49,850 nucleotides of DNA from Chara braunii (Eukaryota > Streptophyta > Charophyceae > Charales > Characeae): the NCBI GenBank assembly GCA_003427395.1, contig BFEA01000218.1, positions 2,170,401 through 2,220,250 of the forward strand, given 5' to 3'. This document shows, in pieces, positions 19,331 through 31,891 of the stretch. The translations under genes and the position numbers were made by a program. Each line of letters begins with the position of its first letter. Position 1 is the first letter of the stretch. The notes under the pieces are model-generated. The model did not search any database and was not told the DNA's origin. It saw nothing but the letters and a program-made list of their open reading frames with translations.

Positions 19331-22300
19331 TTGTGGTTCGTCAGACAGACACTAAGTGGAGGGATAATGCTAGATATTTTGGTGCGATGAGGGACTCGCC
19401 TTCAACATTAGTGGACGGGGAAATTGCAGCGTAACTATTGCGGCAGTACGACAAGCGACACTAGAGGTATCGACGATAGTATGTCAGTTGGACTAGGCTT
19501 ATCAAGGCAGAGCGGCATGGCGCTTTTTTGTATGTGCACGTCGGTGGTAGCGAGGCCATTGCATTGGCCTGGTGGGATCTTTTGGGACCAGCGAGGCATG
19601 TGAGTACGACCAGCGGTGCCGGCGGAATCGACACTCGCGAGCTTTATTTTTTTTGTGAGGCTCGGTAGAAGTGGTTTTGGCGGGCATCGTCATCCAGTGA
19701 TGGAAGGAATAATGCGGAACCATCTGGGACTACCGGGGACCAGTTGAGACTAGCGTGGGACACGTGCATTTTTTTTGGGACGTGTGTGGCTCATCGTTTT
19801 CACACTTGGGCCTACCACTTGTTAAATTTGTGAGTCTGGAACAATTTGGGACAAGCGGTTGGCCTGAGACTTGCCTTTGGACTGCAGTCTTCTTCATGGA
19901 CGAATATATTTTTACTTGGCTTTCTTGAATGAGCCAGGTGTTTGACACCACTTCACTCAAGGTCAGTTGATTGACTCAGATCTCGCTTCACACCTATGTG
20001 AACCCACACTTTACTTTACTATGTTCATTGAATGTTCGTTGAAAAGGTAGAGGAAAGTTGTGCGTATCCTGGATGTGAATGAAAAAGTCTGACTTGAAAA
20101 AGACAAGTTTGATGGTGTCTACTCGAGAGGATGATCTTCTTTTTACTTCTTACCTGCCTGCGTGTCAAGAAAGTTTCATTTGTTTTGAAAAATGTTAATT
20201 CAGTATGCACCGTAAAATAAATTTGATTAAAAGAAAGCAGATAAAGTCAAACAGACTTGGTCTTTTTCCCAAGGATTTACCCTTTCTGTCCCGAATCACC
20301 TTATCTACCTATACATTTCCAAATGATTCTTATTCTCTATCACCTATGACTTTTTTTCGTCTAAATTACCTTGAGCGTGAGTAAAAATAAGAATAACTAA
20401 AGAAAAAAAGTAATTGTGGTGAACACGTTCTCTTTTTCAAGGAAGCGCGGGGGTTCATTGCCTTAGGAGTCGGCCCTATTATCGACCCAGAGTGGACCGT
20501 TTTACGGGGGGTACTATGCCAATTCAGTGGAGACGGCCCCACTTTTGAGATCCGAGTTTTGTGCTCGGGCGAGGAGGAGTACCCCAGACCACTTCCTAGA
20601 GGGAGAGATATGCAACACCTCAAGTAATGCACCTGTTCAAAAATCATTCACAAAGCAGTGTGTCATCCAAGAGAACTAAGGATCTGTGAAGACGGATGTG
20701 CGTGCCTAATCTTAGGTCAGCAGTATGTGGAATCGATAACTTTGGCGACTCGTCTCATCAAGCCAAAACTAAGGTTATCCGACTACCTTGTCGGCTACAT
20801 TAAGGTTATTGTCAAAGATAGCTTCTAGTTGGTAGCTCAGTATGATGATTTGTTTTATCAATTGAGACTCGAGGTGGTCGGATTTTATTTTGGTCATATG
20901 TTAATTGGATGTACCATATGATGATTGAATTTTTTTCAAGCTGGATATATATTCCTGTCGACTTCGATCGACTTTTTTCTAGGTAACTATGTGTGGTTGT
21001 TATAGCTTTCGTTTGACTTGTATCTAAAAGGACTAGGATTGAGTTGTGGGTTTTGCGCTTGGTTAAGACTTTCCAAGTCGACTGGCGTACGCTTCGTTCC
21101 TAGAAGAACATCGCCCTAATGAACAAACAACTTTCGGGTTCAATAGGCGTTTTAACCACTCGTACCTATATTACAGCGAGCAAGCCAACGCCCTCCACTG
21201 ACCTACCTCTGCAATTGCATATAAAAGCTTTCACACATGTGTCAGTAGCTCGCTAGGGATAAACCCCTAAGGGTGGTGACAGCCCCTTAGGGAAGCAGGT
21301 TGTGCCTCGAGGGAACCTATCCTGTTGTAAAGGACCACGAGATATAGAGTTGTCACACCCGGCTAAAGAGGCGAAGGGACGATGCGGCCACGCCCGTCTC
21401 GGCGGTTCTCAGTGTTAATTATACGTTGTCCCCAAGTTGTTTCTTGATTTTGGTTTTGTTTAAACTCCTGAGTGACACGGCTGGAATGACTCATGCCTCT
21501 TCGCGAGTAAAAGCAGGGGCCAATGCGCTCGACAACGTGTTGGTCTCAATCTAGGCGGTCCTGAGTGGTTCCTCACTACTGCCCACGACACATGATGGTT
21601 TCAGTTATCAAAACTGCTCACTCTGTGCATTCTAAAAAAAATAATAATGATATTCAATGTTAAAACCATCAGTGTCGTGAACCTAAATTTTCACATCGTC
21701 ACCCGCACGTTCCCCAACTGGCCACACCGGTCTCTCTGGTCCATGCACTGCATTGCGTGGTACTCGAATAAAATAATGAGTCTATTACAAAGCATCAAAG
21801 TGGCAGAGTCCATCGCACGCACCACCAAGCAGTGTCAAAATTGCAGACCACACATGCGCACTTCTCAAAGTAGATAAACCAACAATGGGGGGCAGCAAGC
21901 TGAACGGCACTGCGCTGCTTCAAGCAACCTCTACACTTATAAAATAAAAGGTTTTATCTACTGCAACACGACCCAATTCCAATTGGTCCTACAGTCTAAC
22001 GGAGTGATCACAGTAGTCTCACTTGTTTCAGATATTTACAACACATAGTGTAGAAAGAATAATGCCACGTGTTGCAGACGAAGTCACCGCTTGGAACTAA
22101 GCCCCAAGCATACCACAATACCAATATCACCTTTGGATCACACAATTCGTACAGTTGCGCATGTACTATCCGAAAAAACATACACGGTGTCGTTGCCGAG
22201 TGTCGCGCCGTCCGGAAACAACTCTGATAACCAGTACCAGTACCGGTATCACTTTATGACACATGGGATACTCCAAACACAATCTATGTGCTAACATCAC

Positions 22301-23231
22301 AAGAAGAAAAAAAAACAATTTCACTCTCGGTCTTGTTAGAAAAACAAGTGCATCATAATAAGCCTAAAAAAATGATAAGTGTATTTTTTCATAACCTAAC
22401 GAGAAATGCATTATTATTTTGTAAATTTGGTAAGGGGTTTTGTGACACACGCAGTATACATAACAGAATAGAAAATGAGAAAAAACGAAAATGATGTCAC
22501 ATGATAATAATGGAGCTTCCTACGTGAAAGGGTAAGATAAAAATGTTTTTTTTACCTCTCCCACTGTACAACCAATCGTAGATACTCTTTACAAAACCCA
22601 TCACCAAATGTGTGAAATATAGACGTATCATTGTTATACTTTTAGAAAGATACGCCCATCATCTTTTGGGGCACACTTGGATATTTATTTTTTTATATTC
22701 AAATTTGTGGATAGATACAACGGAACAGTCATCGAATTTCCGACTTAAAAAACAAATGTCTTGCTGAAACTTGTCAAATTTAATGACATATTTATTTTTT
22801 TCTCCAGCAAGTTTTTTTTCCCCTTCAATAAATAGCAGGTCTCACATCACCCCTTATAAAACGTGCAAAATATAAATGTACCTCTCACTAAAAAATAGAA
22901 AGATACGTGTGTAATGTTTTATCTCACATTGTCATTCTCTACATTTAGTAAGTCTTGTTGTGAGGCCATATTTTGACGCTATTTGAAGCATATAATGTCA
23001 AAAACACTTCTATTGTATTTTTTTTTTAATAGTTACTATTTTGTCTCTTATATGCTTGATGATGTTATTTTTTATTATTGTGAATGAGCACCAATGCCAC
23101 CAACAATTTGCATGTGTGTCAACCTCTATAAGACTGGTCAAGCTTCTTTTGAAGTTAAGGAAGTTAGAAACAAATGTTTGGGCTAGGTACTAGTTATCTA
23201 ATAATACTTGTTCCTGAAATATCATCTTAAA
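19331..23231. other. Gene-free stretch
   Basis: No gene is supported. The first 450 bp still carry hairpins with T-run loops, such as ACACGT/ACGTGT around 19755-19780. A TATA-like catataaaagc occurs at 21218-21228, followed near 21265 by the inverted pair CCCTAAGG/CCTTAGGG, which might be an LTR-type promoter. Around 22540-22960 segments with gaaagatacg recall the dispersed repeat at 12.8-13.2 kb. Confidence 0.45.
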
Positions 23232-23583
23232 CAGGGTTGCCAGCATTCGAGACAGGCCGAATGCCCGAACGTTCGACACCCCCTGCTGGACGTTCGGCGT
23301 TCAGCTGAACTCGGAAAAAAAAAAAAAAAACCATAACAGTTCTAAAAAATCTAAAAAACATATATCTTATGAAAAAAAAAAAACTTAACAACATTTGCCT
23401 CAATACTACATCCAAACTCTTTACCAAATTTGAAATAAAAATCAAATACGAAAAATAAATAATAATAATGAAAATGATAAAAAATAAAACGACAATCAGG
23501 GTTGTCGGCGTTTGGGACAGGCCGAATGCCCGAACGTACGGGACCCCTTCGGAAGGCGTTCGGCCTTTCAAGTCGAACGCGTT

Positions 23584-23615
<32 letters not shown>

Positions 23616-24746
23616 GTTTTTAAAAACTTTTGAAAAAAAATAATGTGATGGAAAAAACTAAACTAAACAACATTTGTCTGCGCACTGCATCCAAATTCTT
23701 TACCAAATTTGAATTAAAAATCAAATATAGAAAATAAACACTATGATAAAAATAAGAAAAAATAAAAAAAGAATTAAAATGAGTGAGTGTGCCAACACCT
23801 TTTCAACACCGCAATCTTTGCCGATTTTTAATTATGTTTTGTTATTGACAAATGCCCTGAAAATTTACAGATATGTAGTTTACATAATCAATAACTCATT
23901 AAATATCTTTCAAAAAATAATAAAATTGTTTAGGCCCCGAAAGAAAGTGAAAACAAAAAGTTAAAAGTGAAAAAAAACAAAATAGTGAGAGGGCGAACAC
24001 GTTTTGACACCCCCATCTTTGAAGATTTTTAATGTTTTTTTGGCTTAGCAGAATGGCGTCAAAATGTATATGCGTGTACGTTACATCATAGAGAACTCAC
24101 AAAAACAAAATTCAAAAAAAAAAACTGATTTTTAGTCTCCGAAATCATTTTTGGCGGGGGCCAAACCTAGAGGTGTTCGGCCCCCGAACGAGACCCCGAA
24201 CGCCCGAACGTTCGGGAGCCAGCCCGGGGGCTCCCGAACGTTCGGTGAGGTGATCCTGACGATAATGAAATTATTGACTGGGCGAGCTCATTTCTGACAC
24301 CGCCATGTTTGACGATTTTTAATTTTTTCTGGCTGTGACAAATGCTATGAAAATTTATGTATGTGTAATACATAATAGAGAATCTACAAATAAAATTTTA
24401 AAAAATAATATTTTTTTTCATGCCTCAAAATAAAGGAAAAACAAAAGTGAAAAAATGAAAAAAAAAAAAATTAGTGAATGGGCAAAAAAATTTTATCACC
24501 ACCATCTTTGAGGATTTTTTTTTTTTTTTTTTGGCAGGACAGAATGACGTCAAAATTAAGGAGGTACCTTACGTCACAAAGAACTAAAAAAAAATAATTT
24601 AAGAAAACAATAATAATTTTTAGGTGTCAAAATAGTTTTTACCGGGGTCCGAAGCCCTTCAAGTTCGGGCTCCGTACGGGGACTCGAACGCCCGAACGTT
24701 CGGGGGTCAGCTTAGGGGCCTCTGTACGTTCGGTCTGGCAACCCTG
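23232..24746. mobile_element. hAT-like non-autonomous element built of nested repeats
   Basis: Ends are CAGGGTTGCCAG at the left and CTGGCAACCCTG at the right, the CAGGG-TG-CA pattern seen in hAT transposons. No clear 8-bp target duplication is visible. Inside are two tandem units of about 260 bp (from 23232 and 23495, each starting cagggttg) and then two units of about 490 bp (about 23775-24260 and 24285-24746), each itself made of two related halves. GC-rich blocks with CCCGAACGTTCGGG-type palindromes sit at the left and right ends in an A/T-rich background. No transposase is encoded. Confidence 0.7.
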
Positions 24747-27614
24747 TATTTTTACTATGTTACCTGTGTTTTTTCATTTTTTTTTGGGTTATGTCTGTGT
24801 TCTTTCCCCCACCCCCACATAATTGTATGTGCTGGTACCATCTATTGTATGTAGTATGACCAACCATATATGGTGCCACACATTCTACATGATACCGTCA
24901 ATGCATGCCATATAAAACCATGTAACCCACATAATGGCATATGTGTGTTATGGTCGTGTGTGTTACTACTACTCCCTCTAAACAGTATGATTTGTAATGC
25001 ATGATACTTCCTAGTTTATATAAATTCAAGCAATCCACATAGTATCACCCAGGTGACGTGATACCACTTTAACCCACATACCACAACCTAGTCATACAAT
25101 ATGCCTAACTTTGGTTGTATGTGTTCTCTCGTTTCCTATGGCTGAGTAAAATCAGGTTTCGTTTTTTTATAGGCTTGTACGGATGGCAGAGAAGGGAGGG
25201 GGTACGAGGAGGAAAACACCAATGGGAGGAGTAAAAAAACGTGATGAAGGAAAAAAAAAAGGGAAAAAAATAGAACGATAGAGGAGAGTGCAACATAGGA
25301 GACAAAAGCGATCAAAGCGGAAGATACCTTAGGGTATAAAACTGAAAGGAGTTAGTAGGGAATGAGAGGGATGAGACATAAGAGGTCATAGACCAACAGG
25401 AGAAGGAGGTATTAATAAAGGAAGACGGAAAATAAAGGCCGTAGTAATTATGCGTTGAATACCCGCTTATTTATCTTAAGGATAAATCTATCAATTTGTG
25501 ACTCAACATAAAGATACATATATACATATATACACAGACTCATAAGAACGCAAAAAGAAAATATTATTGACGTTTCAATGGTTATTGATGATTGATGGAA
25601 TTAAAAGATTGATTGCATGATACAACATACGTGACAGTCAACAAAATTTTCAATTTGATAAGCTAATATCATGCCCTGAATAGTTGATAACTTAGCCCGG
25701 GTTGGCATAACACTCGTTTTCAGAATGATATCTTCCCTTGGATTTTGTTTTTCAAGTATAAAGGTTAAGTCTAACCTTGTGTAAGACAATCAATACAAAC
25801 AACATTACGAGCAAAAATAAAGGAGCATTTGCGTTTTGATGAATCTATGATTTTTTTATTGAATATTTGAGCATTTTGACTCAAACGTTCAACGAATTCC
25901 AAATGTTAGTAACCCTTCGTATTTGAAAGGTAACAAAAGTATAAAAATTATTGTATCAATCCATTATAATCTATATTTATATTATTATTAAATTTTGTTC
26001 TTATTAAGAACTCACTTTACTTTTTATATAGTTTTAAAAATTTAATTGCACCAATGGATATAGTTAGAAACAACCATCGAGATTAATCTTATGTCTATAA
26101 CATGTATATCACTTTTGCATGTAGAGCATAACGACATACAGGATGATAATCCCGAAATCTATGTACTATATTTTTATTTGGCAAGATATTAGAGGTTCGT
26201 TTATGTATCAATGTTTATGTGTGTATACTTGTACTAATGAGAAGCAAAATGATAAACGTTTTTCGATTTAAGATCTCCAAGTGCATATAGGACTGTATAA
26301 GTATGTTAATGTATTATTTAGGTTACATACCAGGTCGCCTGCACTATACGATTTGTGTGCTTTGAGCGTGAAGTATAAATGGTGTAGGGTTTTAATATGT
26401 TGATATTCCCAATGTTGTCAAAATTGCACGACAATCAAGTATGTTGGCAATTAAGACTCCGACGTATTGCTATATGTCAATGTATGCATACTTACGTTTG
26501 CGATATGTTTAAGTTATGTGGTTGTGCAAGACTTTAACGATTCGTATTTTTACGAAATCTTATTTTAATTATTCAAGAGATGAGTCAGCACCTCCTTAAA
26601 CAACCTCAATATGCGCTTGAGATGTAGCACTAAACAACCATATAAATGTTTGTGAAGATGAACAATTATCAAGGTTCGAAGTGTCACTTCTGCAAAATTG
26701 AACGCGATAAAAGTCACTATCGTTTCGCAGATGTACACGTTCACATCAAAAGGAGACAATAACTGTATTTAACGACCTCTAGTAGCGAAATAATACATTG
26801 TAATCGTCTTGTGCGAGTATTCTGATGCATGCGCACAAACTTAAAAACACTTGTATGGAGCGTTGTCATATGAAGTTTTTTAAAGTAATCACACTAAAGC
26901 ATAAATAATGCATTCTGATTGATATTTTTTTGTTGTTAGCTCAAGAATTACAAAATTTATATGAAGATATTACAACAAGAGGGAGCTTAATAGGCACATG
27001 CTCATGAAAAAACTTTATCGATCCATATTCATGCTATTCAACCCTCACAGTGAGCCCCGCTCAAATCCCTTTCCCGATTCGCATCTCATATTTGAGATAT
27101 TACACTTGACAAATTTGAAAGTCTTACATATCCACTAGGATCAATAAAAAGGAACCGCTTTTTTTCCAGACAGTGAAAAATTGGGACTACGGACCTTTTG
27201 GAAGCCAACACGCCTCAGATAAGTGGAGGTAGGACACAAAGCACAGTTCCGAGGCCATTTAAGGAAAAAAAAAACAATTGAAAAAAACTTTTAAGCTCAC
27301 CGGCTAAGAACAGGGAAAGTGTTTACTGACCAAGGTGTAAAAAGATAAGTACCCCTTTCCATGCAGGCTCCACAAAACTTACATTGCCACAACCTTGAAC
27401 TAAATTCATGTCGAATACCCTCTTCTCTCAATACACATCAAAGTTATCACCTGTTCTTACTTCATCTTTTCCTACTCGTCTCCACCCACTCTAACTCATT
27501 TCATGTTCTATTCATTCCTTGCTCAAGTACATTTAATGAATCCTCCCCACCATTTTGTACATATACTTAGACGAACAATACTTTGTAAAGTTGTGCCCAT
27601 AAACAAGGCGCGAC
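24747..27614. other. AT-rich gene-free stretch
   Basis: Very A/T-rich sequence with only short frames of no recognisable family. I see no repeat with defined borders. Confidence 0.5.
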
Positions 27615-28207
27615 TTAAACCACCACTACCCCCGCCGGCCTAAAATGGACTTTCCTAGCCTTACAAACCAGGTTCTTAGGGAGGGCGGCGACAGGCAAGC
27701 GTACGCGGGTCCGGTCCAAAAATTTTCAAACGCGAACTTTGGCAATTTTTCACGCTCAGAAAAAATGGCAAAAAAATCTAAAACTTTGATATCCTGTAGA
27801 TTACGCCCTGATCTTTCCAGAAACAATATCAAAAAAATGAAAAAAAAAAGATTTAACCGTGAAGTAAATGCCACACCGTTTCGTCACATTTTCGATTTTT
27901 GCTACTCTACCACCTGTGGGCCGACGGAAAAAGTACCACAACTTTCACACTTATTTTGCGATCAGAAGGATGACTCAACAACTCTGAAAATTTGAGGGTC
28001 CTTGGATTTTGTCGTGATCTTTACAAGAAAAATATTAAAGAGTAAAATAAAATCATTTGAACCACAAAATAAATCGCGAAGGTAATTCAATGCATTTTTT
28101 AATTTTGGTGCTCCGCCAGTTCCCCCCGTTGTGTTATAGGTAGCCCTCATGGACCTGTGCCACCGGTTCCCCTTAATTCATGACGCCAGGGGTAATGGTG
28201 GTTTAAG
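27615..28207. mobile_element. 585-bp TTAA-flanked inverted-repeat element
   Basis: TTAA at 27615-27618 and 28204-28207 bounds termini ACCACCACTACCCC and GGGGTAATGGTGGT, which are close to those of the elements at 11587 and 30813. No transposase. An internal segment containing tgatcttt is partly duplicated (about 27775-27870 and 27980-28080). A lone right-end-like ctagtggtttaa lies at 28298-28309. Confidence 0.7.
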
Positions 28208-28934
28208 GAAACGTACAGGCCACTACAGAAGCACCCAAACTCGTTCGACTAAAAAATTCTACCTTTGTTTCCTCCGTCCGATAACTGGGCCAAGTACTAG
28301 TGGTTTAATTACACTTGACACACATTCTCTTCGCAATGTACTTCATTCACATGATAATTAGGATCTTCCCATGACTACGACTTCAATGGACAAACGTTAT
28401 CGCCACTTGCAACACTTTTTCACATATGCAGTCCACACACGTTCATATCAACAAACGACACCTCTCTCAACAGAGGGAAGTGGTTGACGTTCTTGGTATG
28501 TGGCATTAGCCGCAAGGTTTTCAAAGCGATGGCCTGCTTGTATACAAAATGCCTCTCTGCCTGCCAGTGTGGTCAGGGCTACTGCCTAGACGCTGGACAC
28601 ATCAAGATTAGCGATTCTCCTGTCCAGGAGGTGTCCAACCATCACAAGGGACTGTTGTGTAGCGTTTATCTCAAGGATGTGCAGGGGGTGGGTGAGTAGG
28701 AGTACTCCGCACCTGAGTCTGACACACTTTGGGTGGGGAGCTAACCATACGCACTGTACAGGAGGAAAGGGGCAGATATCCCACCCTTAAGGTTTGTGTT
28801 AGTGAACATCGCCAGCTCTCTCGCTCATTCCATCCTCATACCACGTCACAAACCATCCATAAACAAAAAAAAGTACAGATGAGCAATATGTTAGAAGGTG
28901 CAAGGTTCCCCACATTTGTGTGGTTGAGCGGGAA

Positions 28935-29007
28935 GTGCCCACACACCCGTCTGCCGCCGAACCGGCGTGCCCACACACCCGTCTCAGCCGTCCGCCGCCG
29001 AACCGGC
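28935..29007 (+). repeat. Two-copy repeat, 32 and 41 bp
   Basis: Both copies begin gtgcccacacacccgtct and end gccgccgaaccggc. The second has nine extra bases in the middle. Confidence 0.8.
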
Positions 29008-29574
29008 TCACTTGCACAAATATATATACTTTTTTCAATCTATACAAACAAAGGTAGGGAGCAGAAGACAACATAACCTAACACAGAAGACTCCACCAGC
29101 AAGAAAGCACCAACCAGAGACAGCTAGTCCGAAAACGACTTTGGAGAGCACTCCAAGTCAGCCCACAAGCACAGCATCACTGGCACTCCTATTCCTCCCA
29201 AACAACACACCCATGTCAACACTCGACCTAATGCTCCATGGCTAGACATTCTCCATCTGCTGTCTGGCCTCCGGAGTGTACAGAGCACAATAAACCCCAA
29301 AACCACATGATCTTCACACGACACCAGGAGTGCTGCTGCTTAAAACACCCTGGACGTTCCCATTTCTTCCATTTGCTCAAAAAAGTAGCCCGTGGGAATC
29401 TGCGTGCTGTCATGTTCACTATTCAAACTCACAAAAAAGATACGCCTGTGTGTGCCTGCCCGCCTGTTCATTTCGTTTTTCAACCACATAGTACGATGCT
29501 GTGGGTCGGAGACGCACACAGAGTATGGAAACAGGTCAATGAATGATTGTTTGACTGCATGTGCTGAAGCAGAA

Positions 29575-29683
29575 AGCCTCAAAGGACAGAAGCGGAAAAA
29601 CAGCCTCACTGGACAGAAGCGGAAAAAATAGCCTCAATGGACAGAAGCGGAAAAATAGCCTCAATGGACAGAACCGGAAAAAA
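29575..29683 (+). repeat. 27-bp minisatellite, four copies
   Basis: The unit reads agcctcaatggacagaag then cggaaaaat. Units start at 29575, 29602, 29630 and 29657 with few differences, so they amplified recently. Confidence 0.9.
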
Positions 29684-30808
29684 TGAGCGCTGCGGGGTCG
29701 CTTGTTGCATCGGATGGGGGGATGGGGTGTGGGGTGAACACAAAGAATGGGGAAAGGGCAAAAAGTTTGACTTTCTCAACCACGTGTGTTTAAATGTGCA
29801 CTAGCACAGGAAATCTATGTGCTACTGCTAGACGAGCTTAATCCTGAGCACAAAAGTTCGGTGAAGTGAACCACAAGGCGCCTGGAGAAAACTTCGCGTT
29901 GAAAAGTCTCATTATACGATACGAGAGTAATTGACTATTTGAGTAAGAAAAAAAAAAAAAAAAAAAAAAAAGCCACACGGCTGGTGTATGGAAGCCATTG
30001 CCAATGAACAGATGGATACGGCAAGGTTTGTGTCCACCACATACGGACAAAACGGAATCGAGGAGAAACAATCTTGCTCAGGGTTGAAACAGGTCAAGGG
30101 AAAGGATTTCAGGATCTCTGATGCTACCGGCTGACCCATGGCCAGTATCGTCCAGCGGCTGTAGCAGATATCCCTCCTGCTGGTGGGTGAGCCCCCGCAT
30201 GTTCCCTCGTTGTGCGCATAAACACCGATGTGGCTGCTGCAGGGTTCCCCGTAATTCTATAATGATAATAAGAAGGTCTAACAGGCCTCCCTGTCCAGAT
30301 TGCACAGGTAATTCAATTGGTATAGCCCAAACAAAGGCAGCCATAACCCACATAAAGATTTAGGAAAACAGATATTCACCAACTCTTCTTGTACGCTCTG
30401 CTCGTACGTTGAGAAATTGTCGACCGTCACTTGTTTCACTGTTCTTGCCTTCAATAGCTGAGCCGCAGCTCAATCAGAGGAAGAGTATTCTAGCTGATTG
30501 ACGAATAGCTACCACTGCTTTCGAGTATTGTGATGTACAAAAAGTTCGTGAAGTAAACTACACTCATACAGCTTCATCCATCTCGATAGCGTTTGACACT
30601 GCTCTCCATGAAACATTGCCTGACATATACCATGAGTTCCTTTCCATTAATTTGTTGATCATATGCGTTCCCATTTTTATACAATTGGTCCTACATACGA
30701 CATCCCGATGGCACACCTGATGATGACACAACGGTAGAGATTCCGTTGGCCAGTTTGGTAGATAATACAACGGTGTTTGAGATCATACAAATCTCAACTC
30801 CGCTTCAG

Positions 30809-30973
30809 TTACACCACCAGTACCTCCTGAAAGTGCTCCGCGTTAACGGACATGTATTTTGGGATGAACGGGCCTGGACCCATACGCCCAATTCAGCCAA
30901 GTGGAAACGGCACGATTTCTACTTTTGGCTGGCCGTTAACACGGAGCACTTTCAGGAGGTACTGGTGGTTTAA
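30809..30973. mobile_element. 157-bp TTAA-family MITE
   Basis: Flanked by TTAC (30809-30812, probably a mutated TTAA) and TTAA (30970-30973). Its inverted ends match over about 37 bp with one difference, beginning ACCACCAGTACCTCCTG. The short body suggests a foldback derivative of the longer family members. Confidence 0.85.
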
Positions 30974-31300
30974 CTGGACCGCAACAGGGAGAGAAAAGCA
31001 GGTCTCAAGTCGCATTGGCATTTGATCTGAAGTTGGATGCAGTATTCGAACTATTTGTGCTCCAACCGCACATCTCGATTCCGAGTGCACTGTTCAGCGC
31101 TCACGCTGTTAACGGGTAAGTGTCACATGGTTCGATCTATGGTCATACTTCCGGGCAGTCAGAAGGGTATTGGATGGCCGTTGAGTTGTCGGTTTCGAAC
31201 AAGATGCTGGTCCGTGGTGAGTTCTGGATCACTCTTACTATGAAAAGGGCCTTTACCCGATATAGGCCTCAGGCCTTGTAAAAATAGAGCAGCACGGGCC

Positions 31301-31461
31301 TTGTAAAAGTAAAGCATTGTGAAAAGGTATCTTGCCAGGGCTCAGAAACGTGAAAACAGGTCAAAAGTCAAGTTCTCTATNTTGTAAAAGTAAAGCATTG
31401 TGAAAAGGTATCTTGCCAGGGCTCAGAAACGTGAAAACAGGTCAAAAGTCAAGTTCTCTAT
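31301..31461. repeat. Exact 80-bp duplication around one N (likely assembly artefact)
   Basis: 31301-31380 and 31382-31461 are identical, with a single N at 31381. More Ns occur at 31488, 31546, 31548 and 31570. Exact duplication meeting at an N is typical of two contig ends that overlap but were not merged. Confidence 0.85.
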
Positions 31462-31840
31462 CAACAGGCACATCTAAATCTAAGGCANAAGGGCATTGTC
31501 AAAAGACTTACCTGTTCACCAGGAGATGTGTATGTCATGTCTGTTNGNGTAAGGGTGTGTCTGTACGTGNAGGCAGTGTACCTGTTCGTGCAATGGAAAG
31601 TGCCTGTTCAAGTAGTAAATGTGTCTGTTCGTTTAGAGTTGTGCCTGTCCGAAAGTGAAGTCAGTAGGCACAGTCCCAGTTCTGGTCTAAGTCAAGGGGT
31701 CAGTCTAGATCCAGACTTTCAAGTCCAAATCCAGGCCGAAGTGCCTCAGCAGCAGTTGAATCTCATTGGGACTGTACTGGGAAACATGCAATGCAGGGTC
31801 TGGGACAAAGGGAGAGGCTGAATTGAGCCAATGCAGACCC

Positions 31841-31891
31841 AGCGAGGAGTGGCCAGCACTATAAAAAGAGCTGCCTGCCTCATTCCTCGCT
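31841..31891 (+). promoter_or_regulatory. TATA-like box enclosed by an 8-bp inverted repeat
   Basis: AGCGAGGA (31841-31848) and TCCTCGCT (31884-31891) flank cactataaaaag. Downstream sequence to about 32110 looks like an LTR R-U5 or a promoter/5' UTR, but no matching partner LTR, primer site or gene is visible. Confidence 0.35.

Larger units (their letters stand above)
28208..30808. other. Gene-free stretch with minisatellites
   Basis: No gene supported. Two short tandem repeats are listed separately. An A-run of about 25 lies near 29947. A cysteine-rich frame at 28484-28699 has no match I recognise and no supporting gene structure. Confidence 0.45.

Noticed and set aside
16320-19790. A CRISPR array
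   Set aside because: The repeated property is pairing, not a shared repeat sequence with unique spacers, and the genome is eukaryotic.
28208-28309. A fourth complete TTAA element ending at 28309
   Set aside because: A right-end-like motif is present but no left end in the correct orientation could be found nearby.
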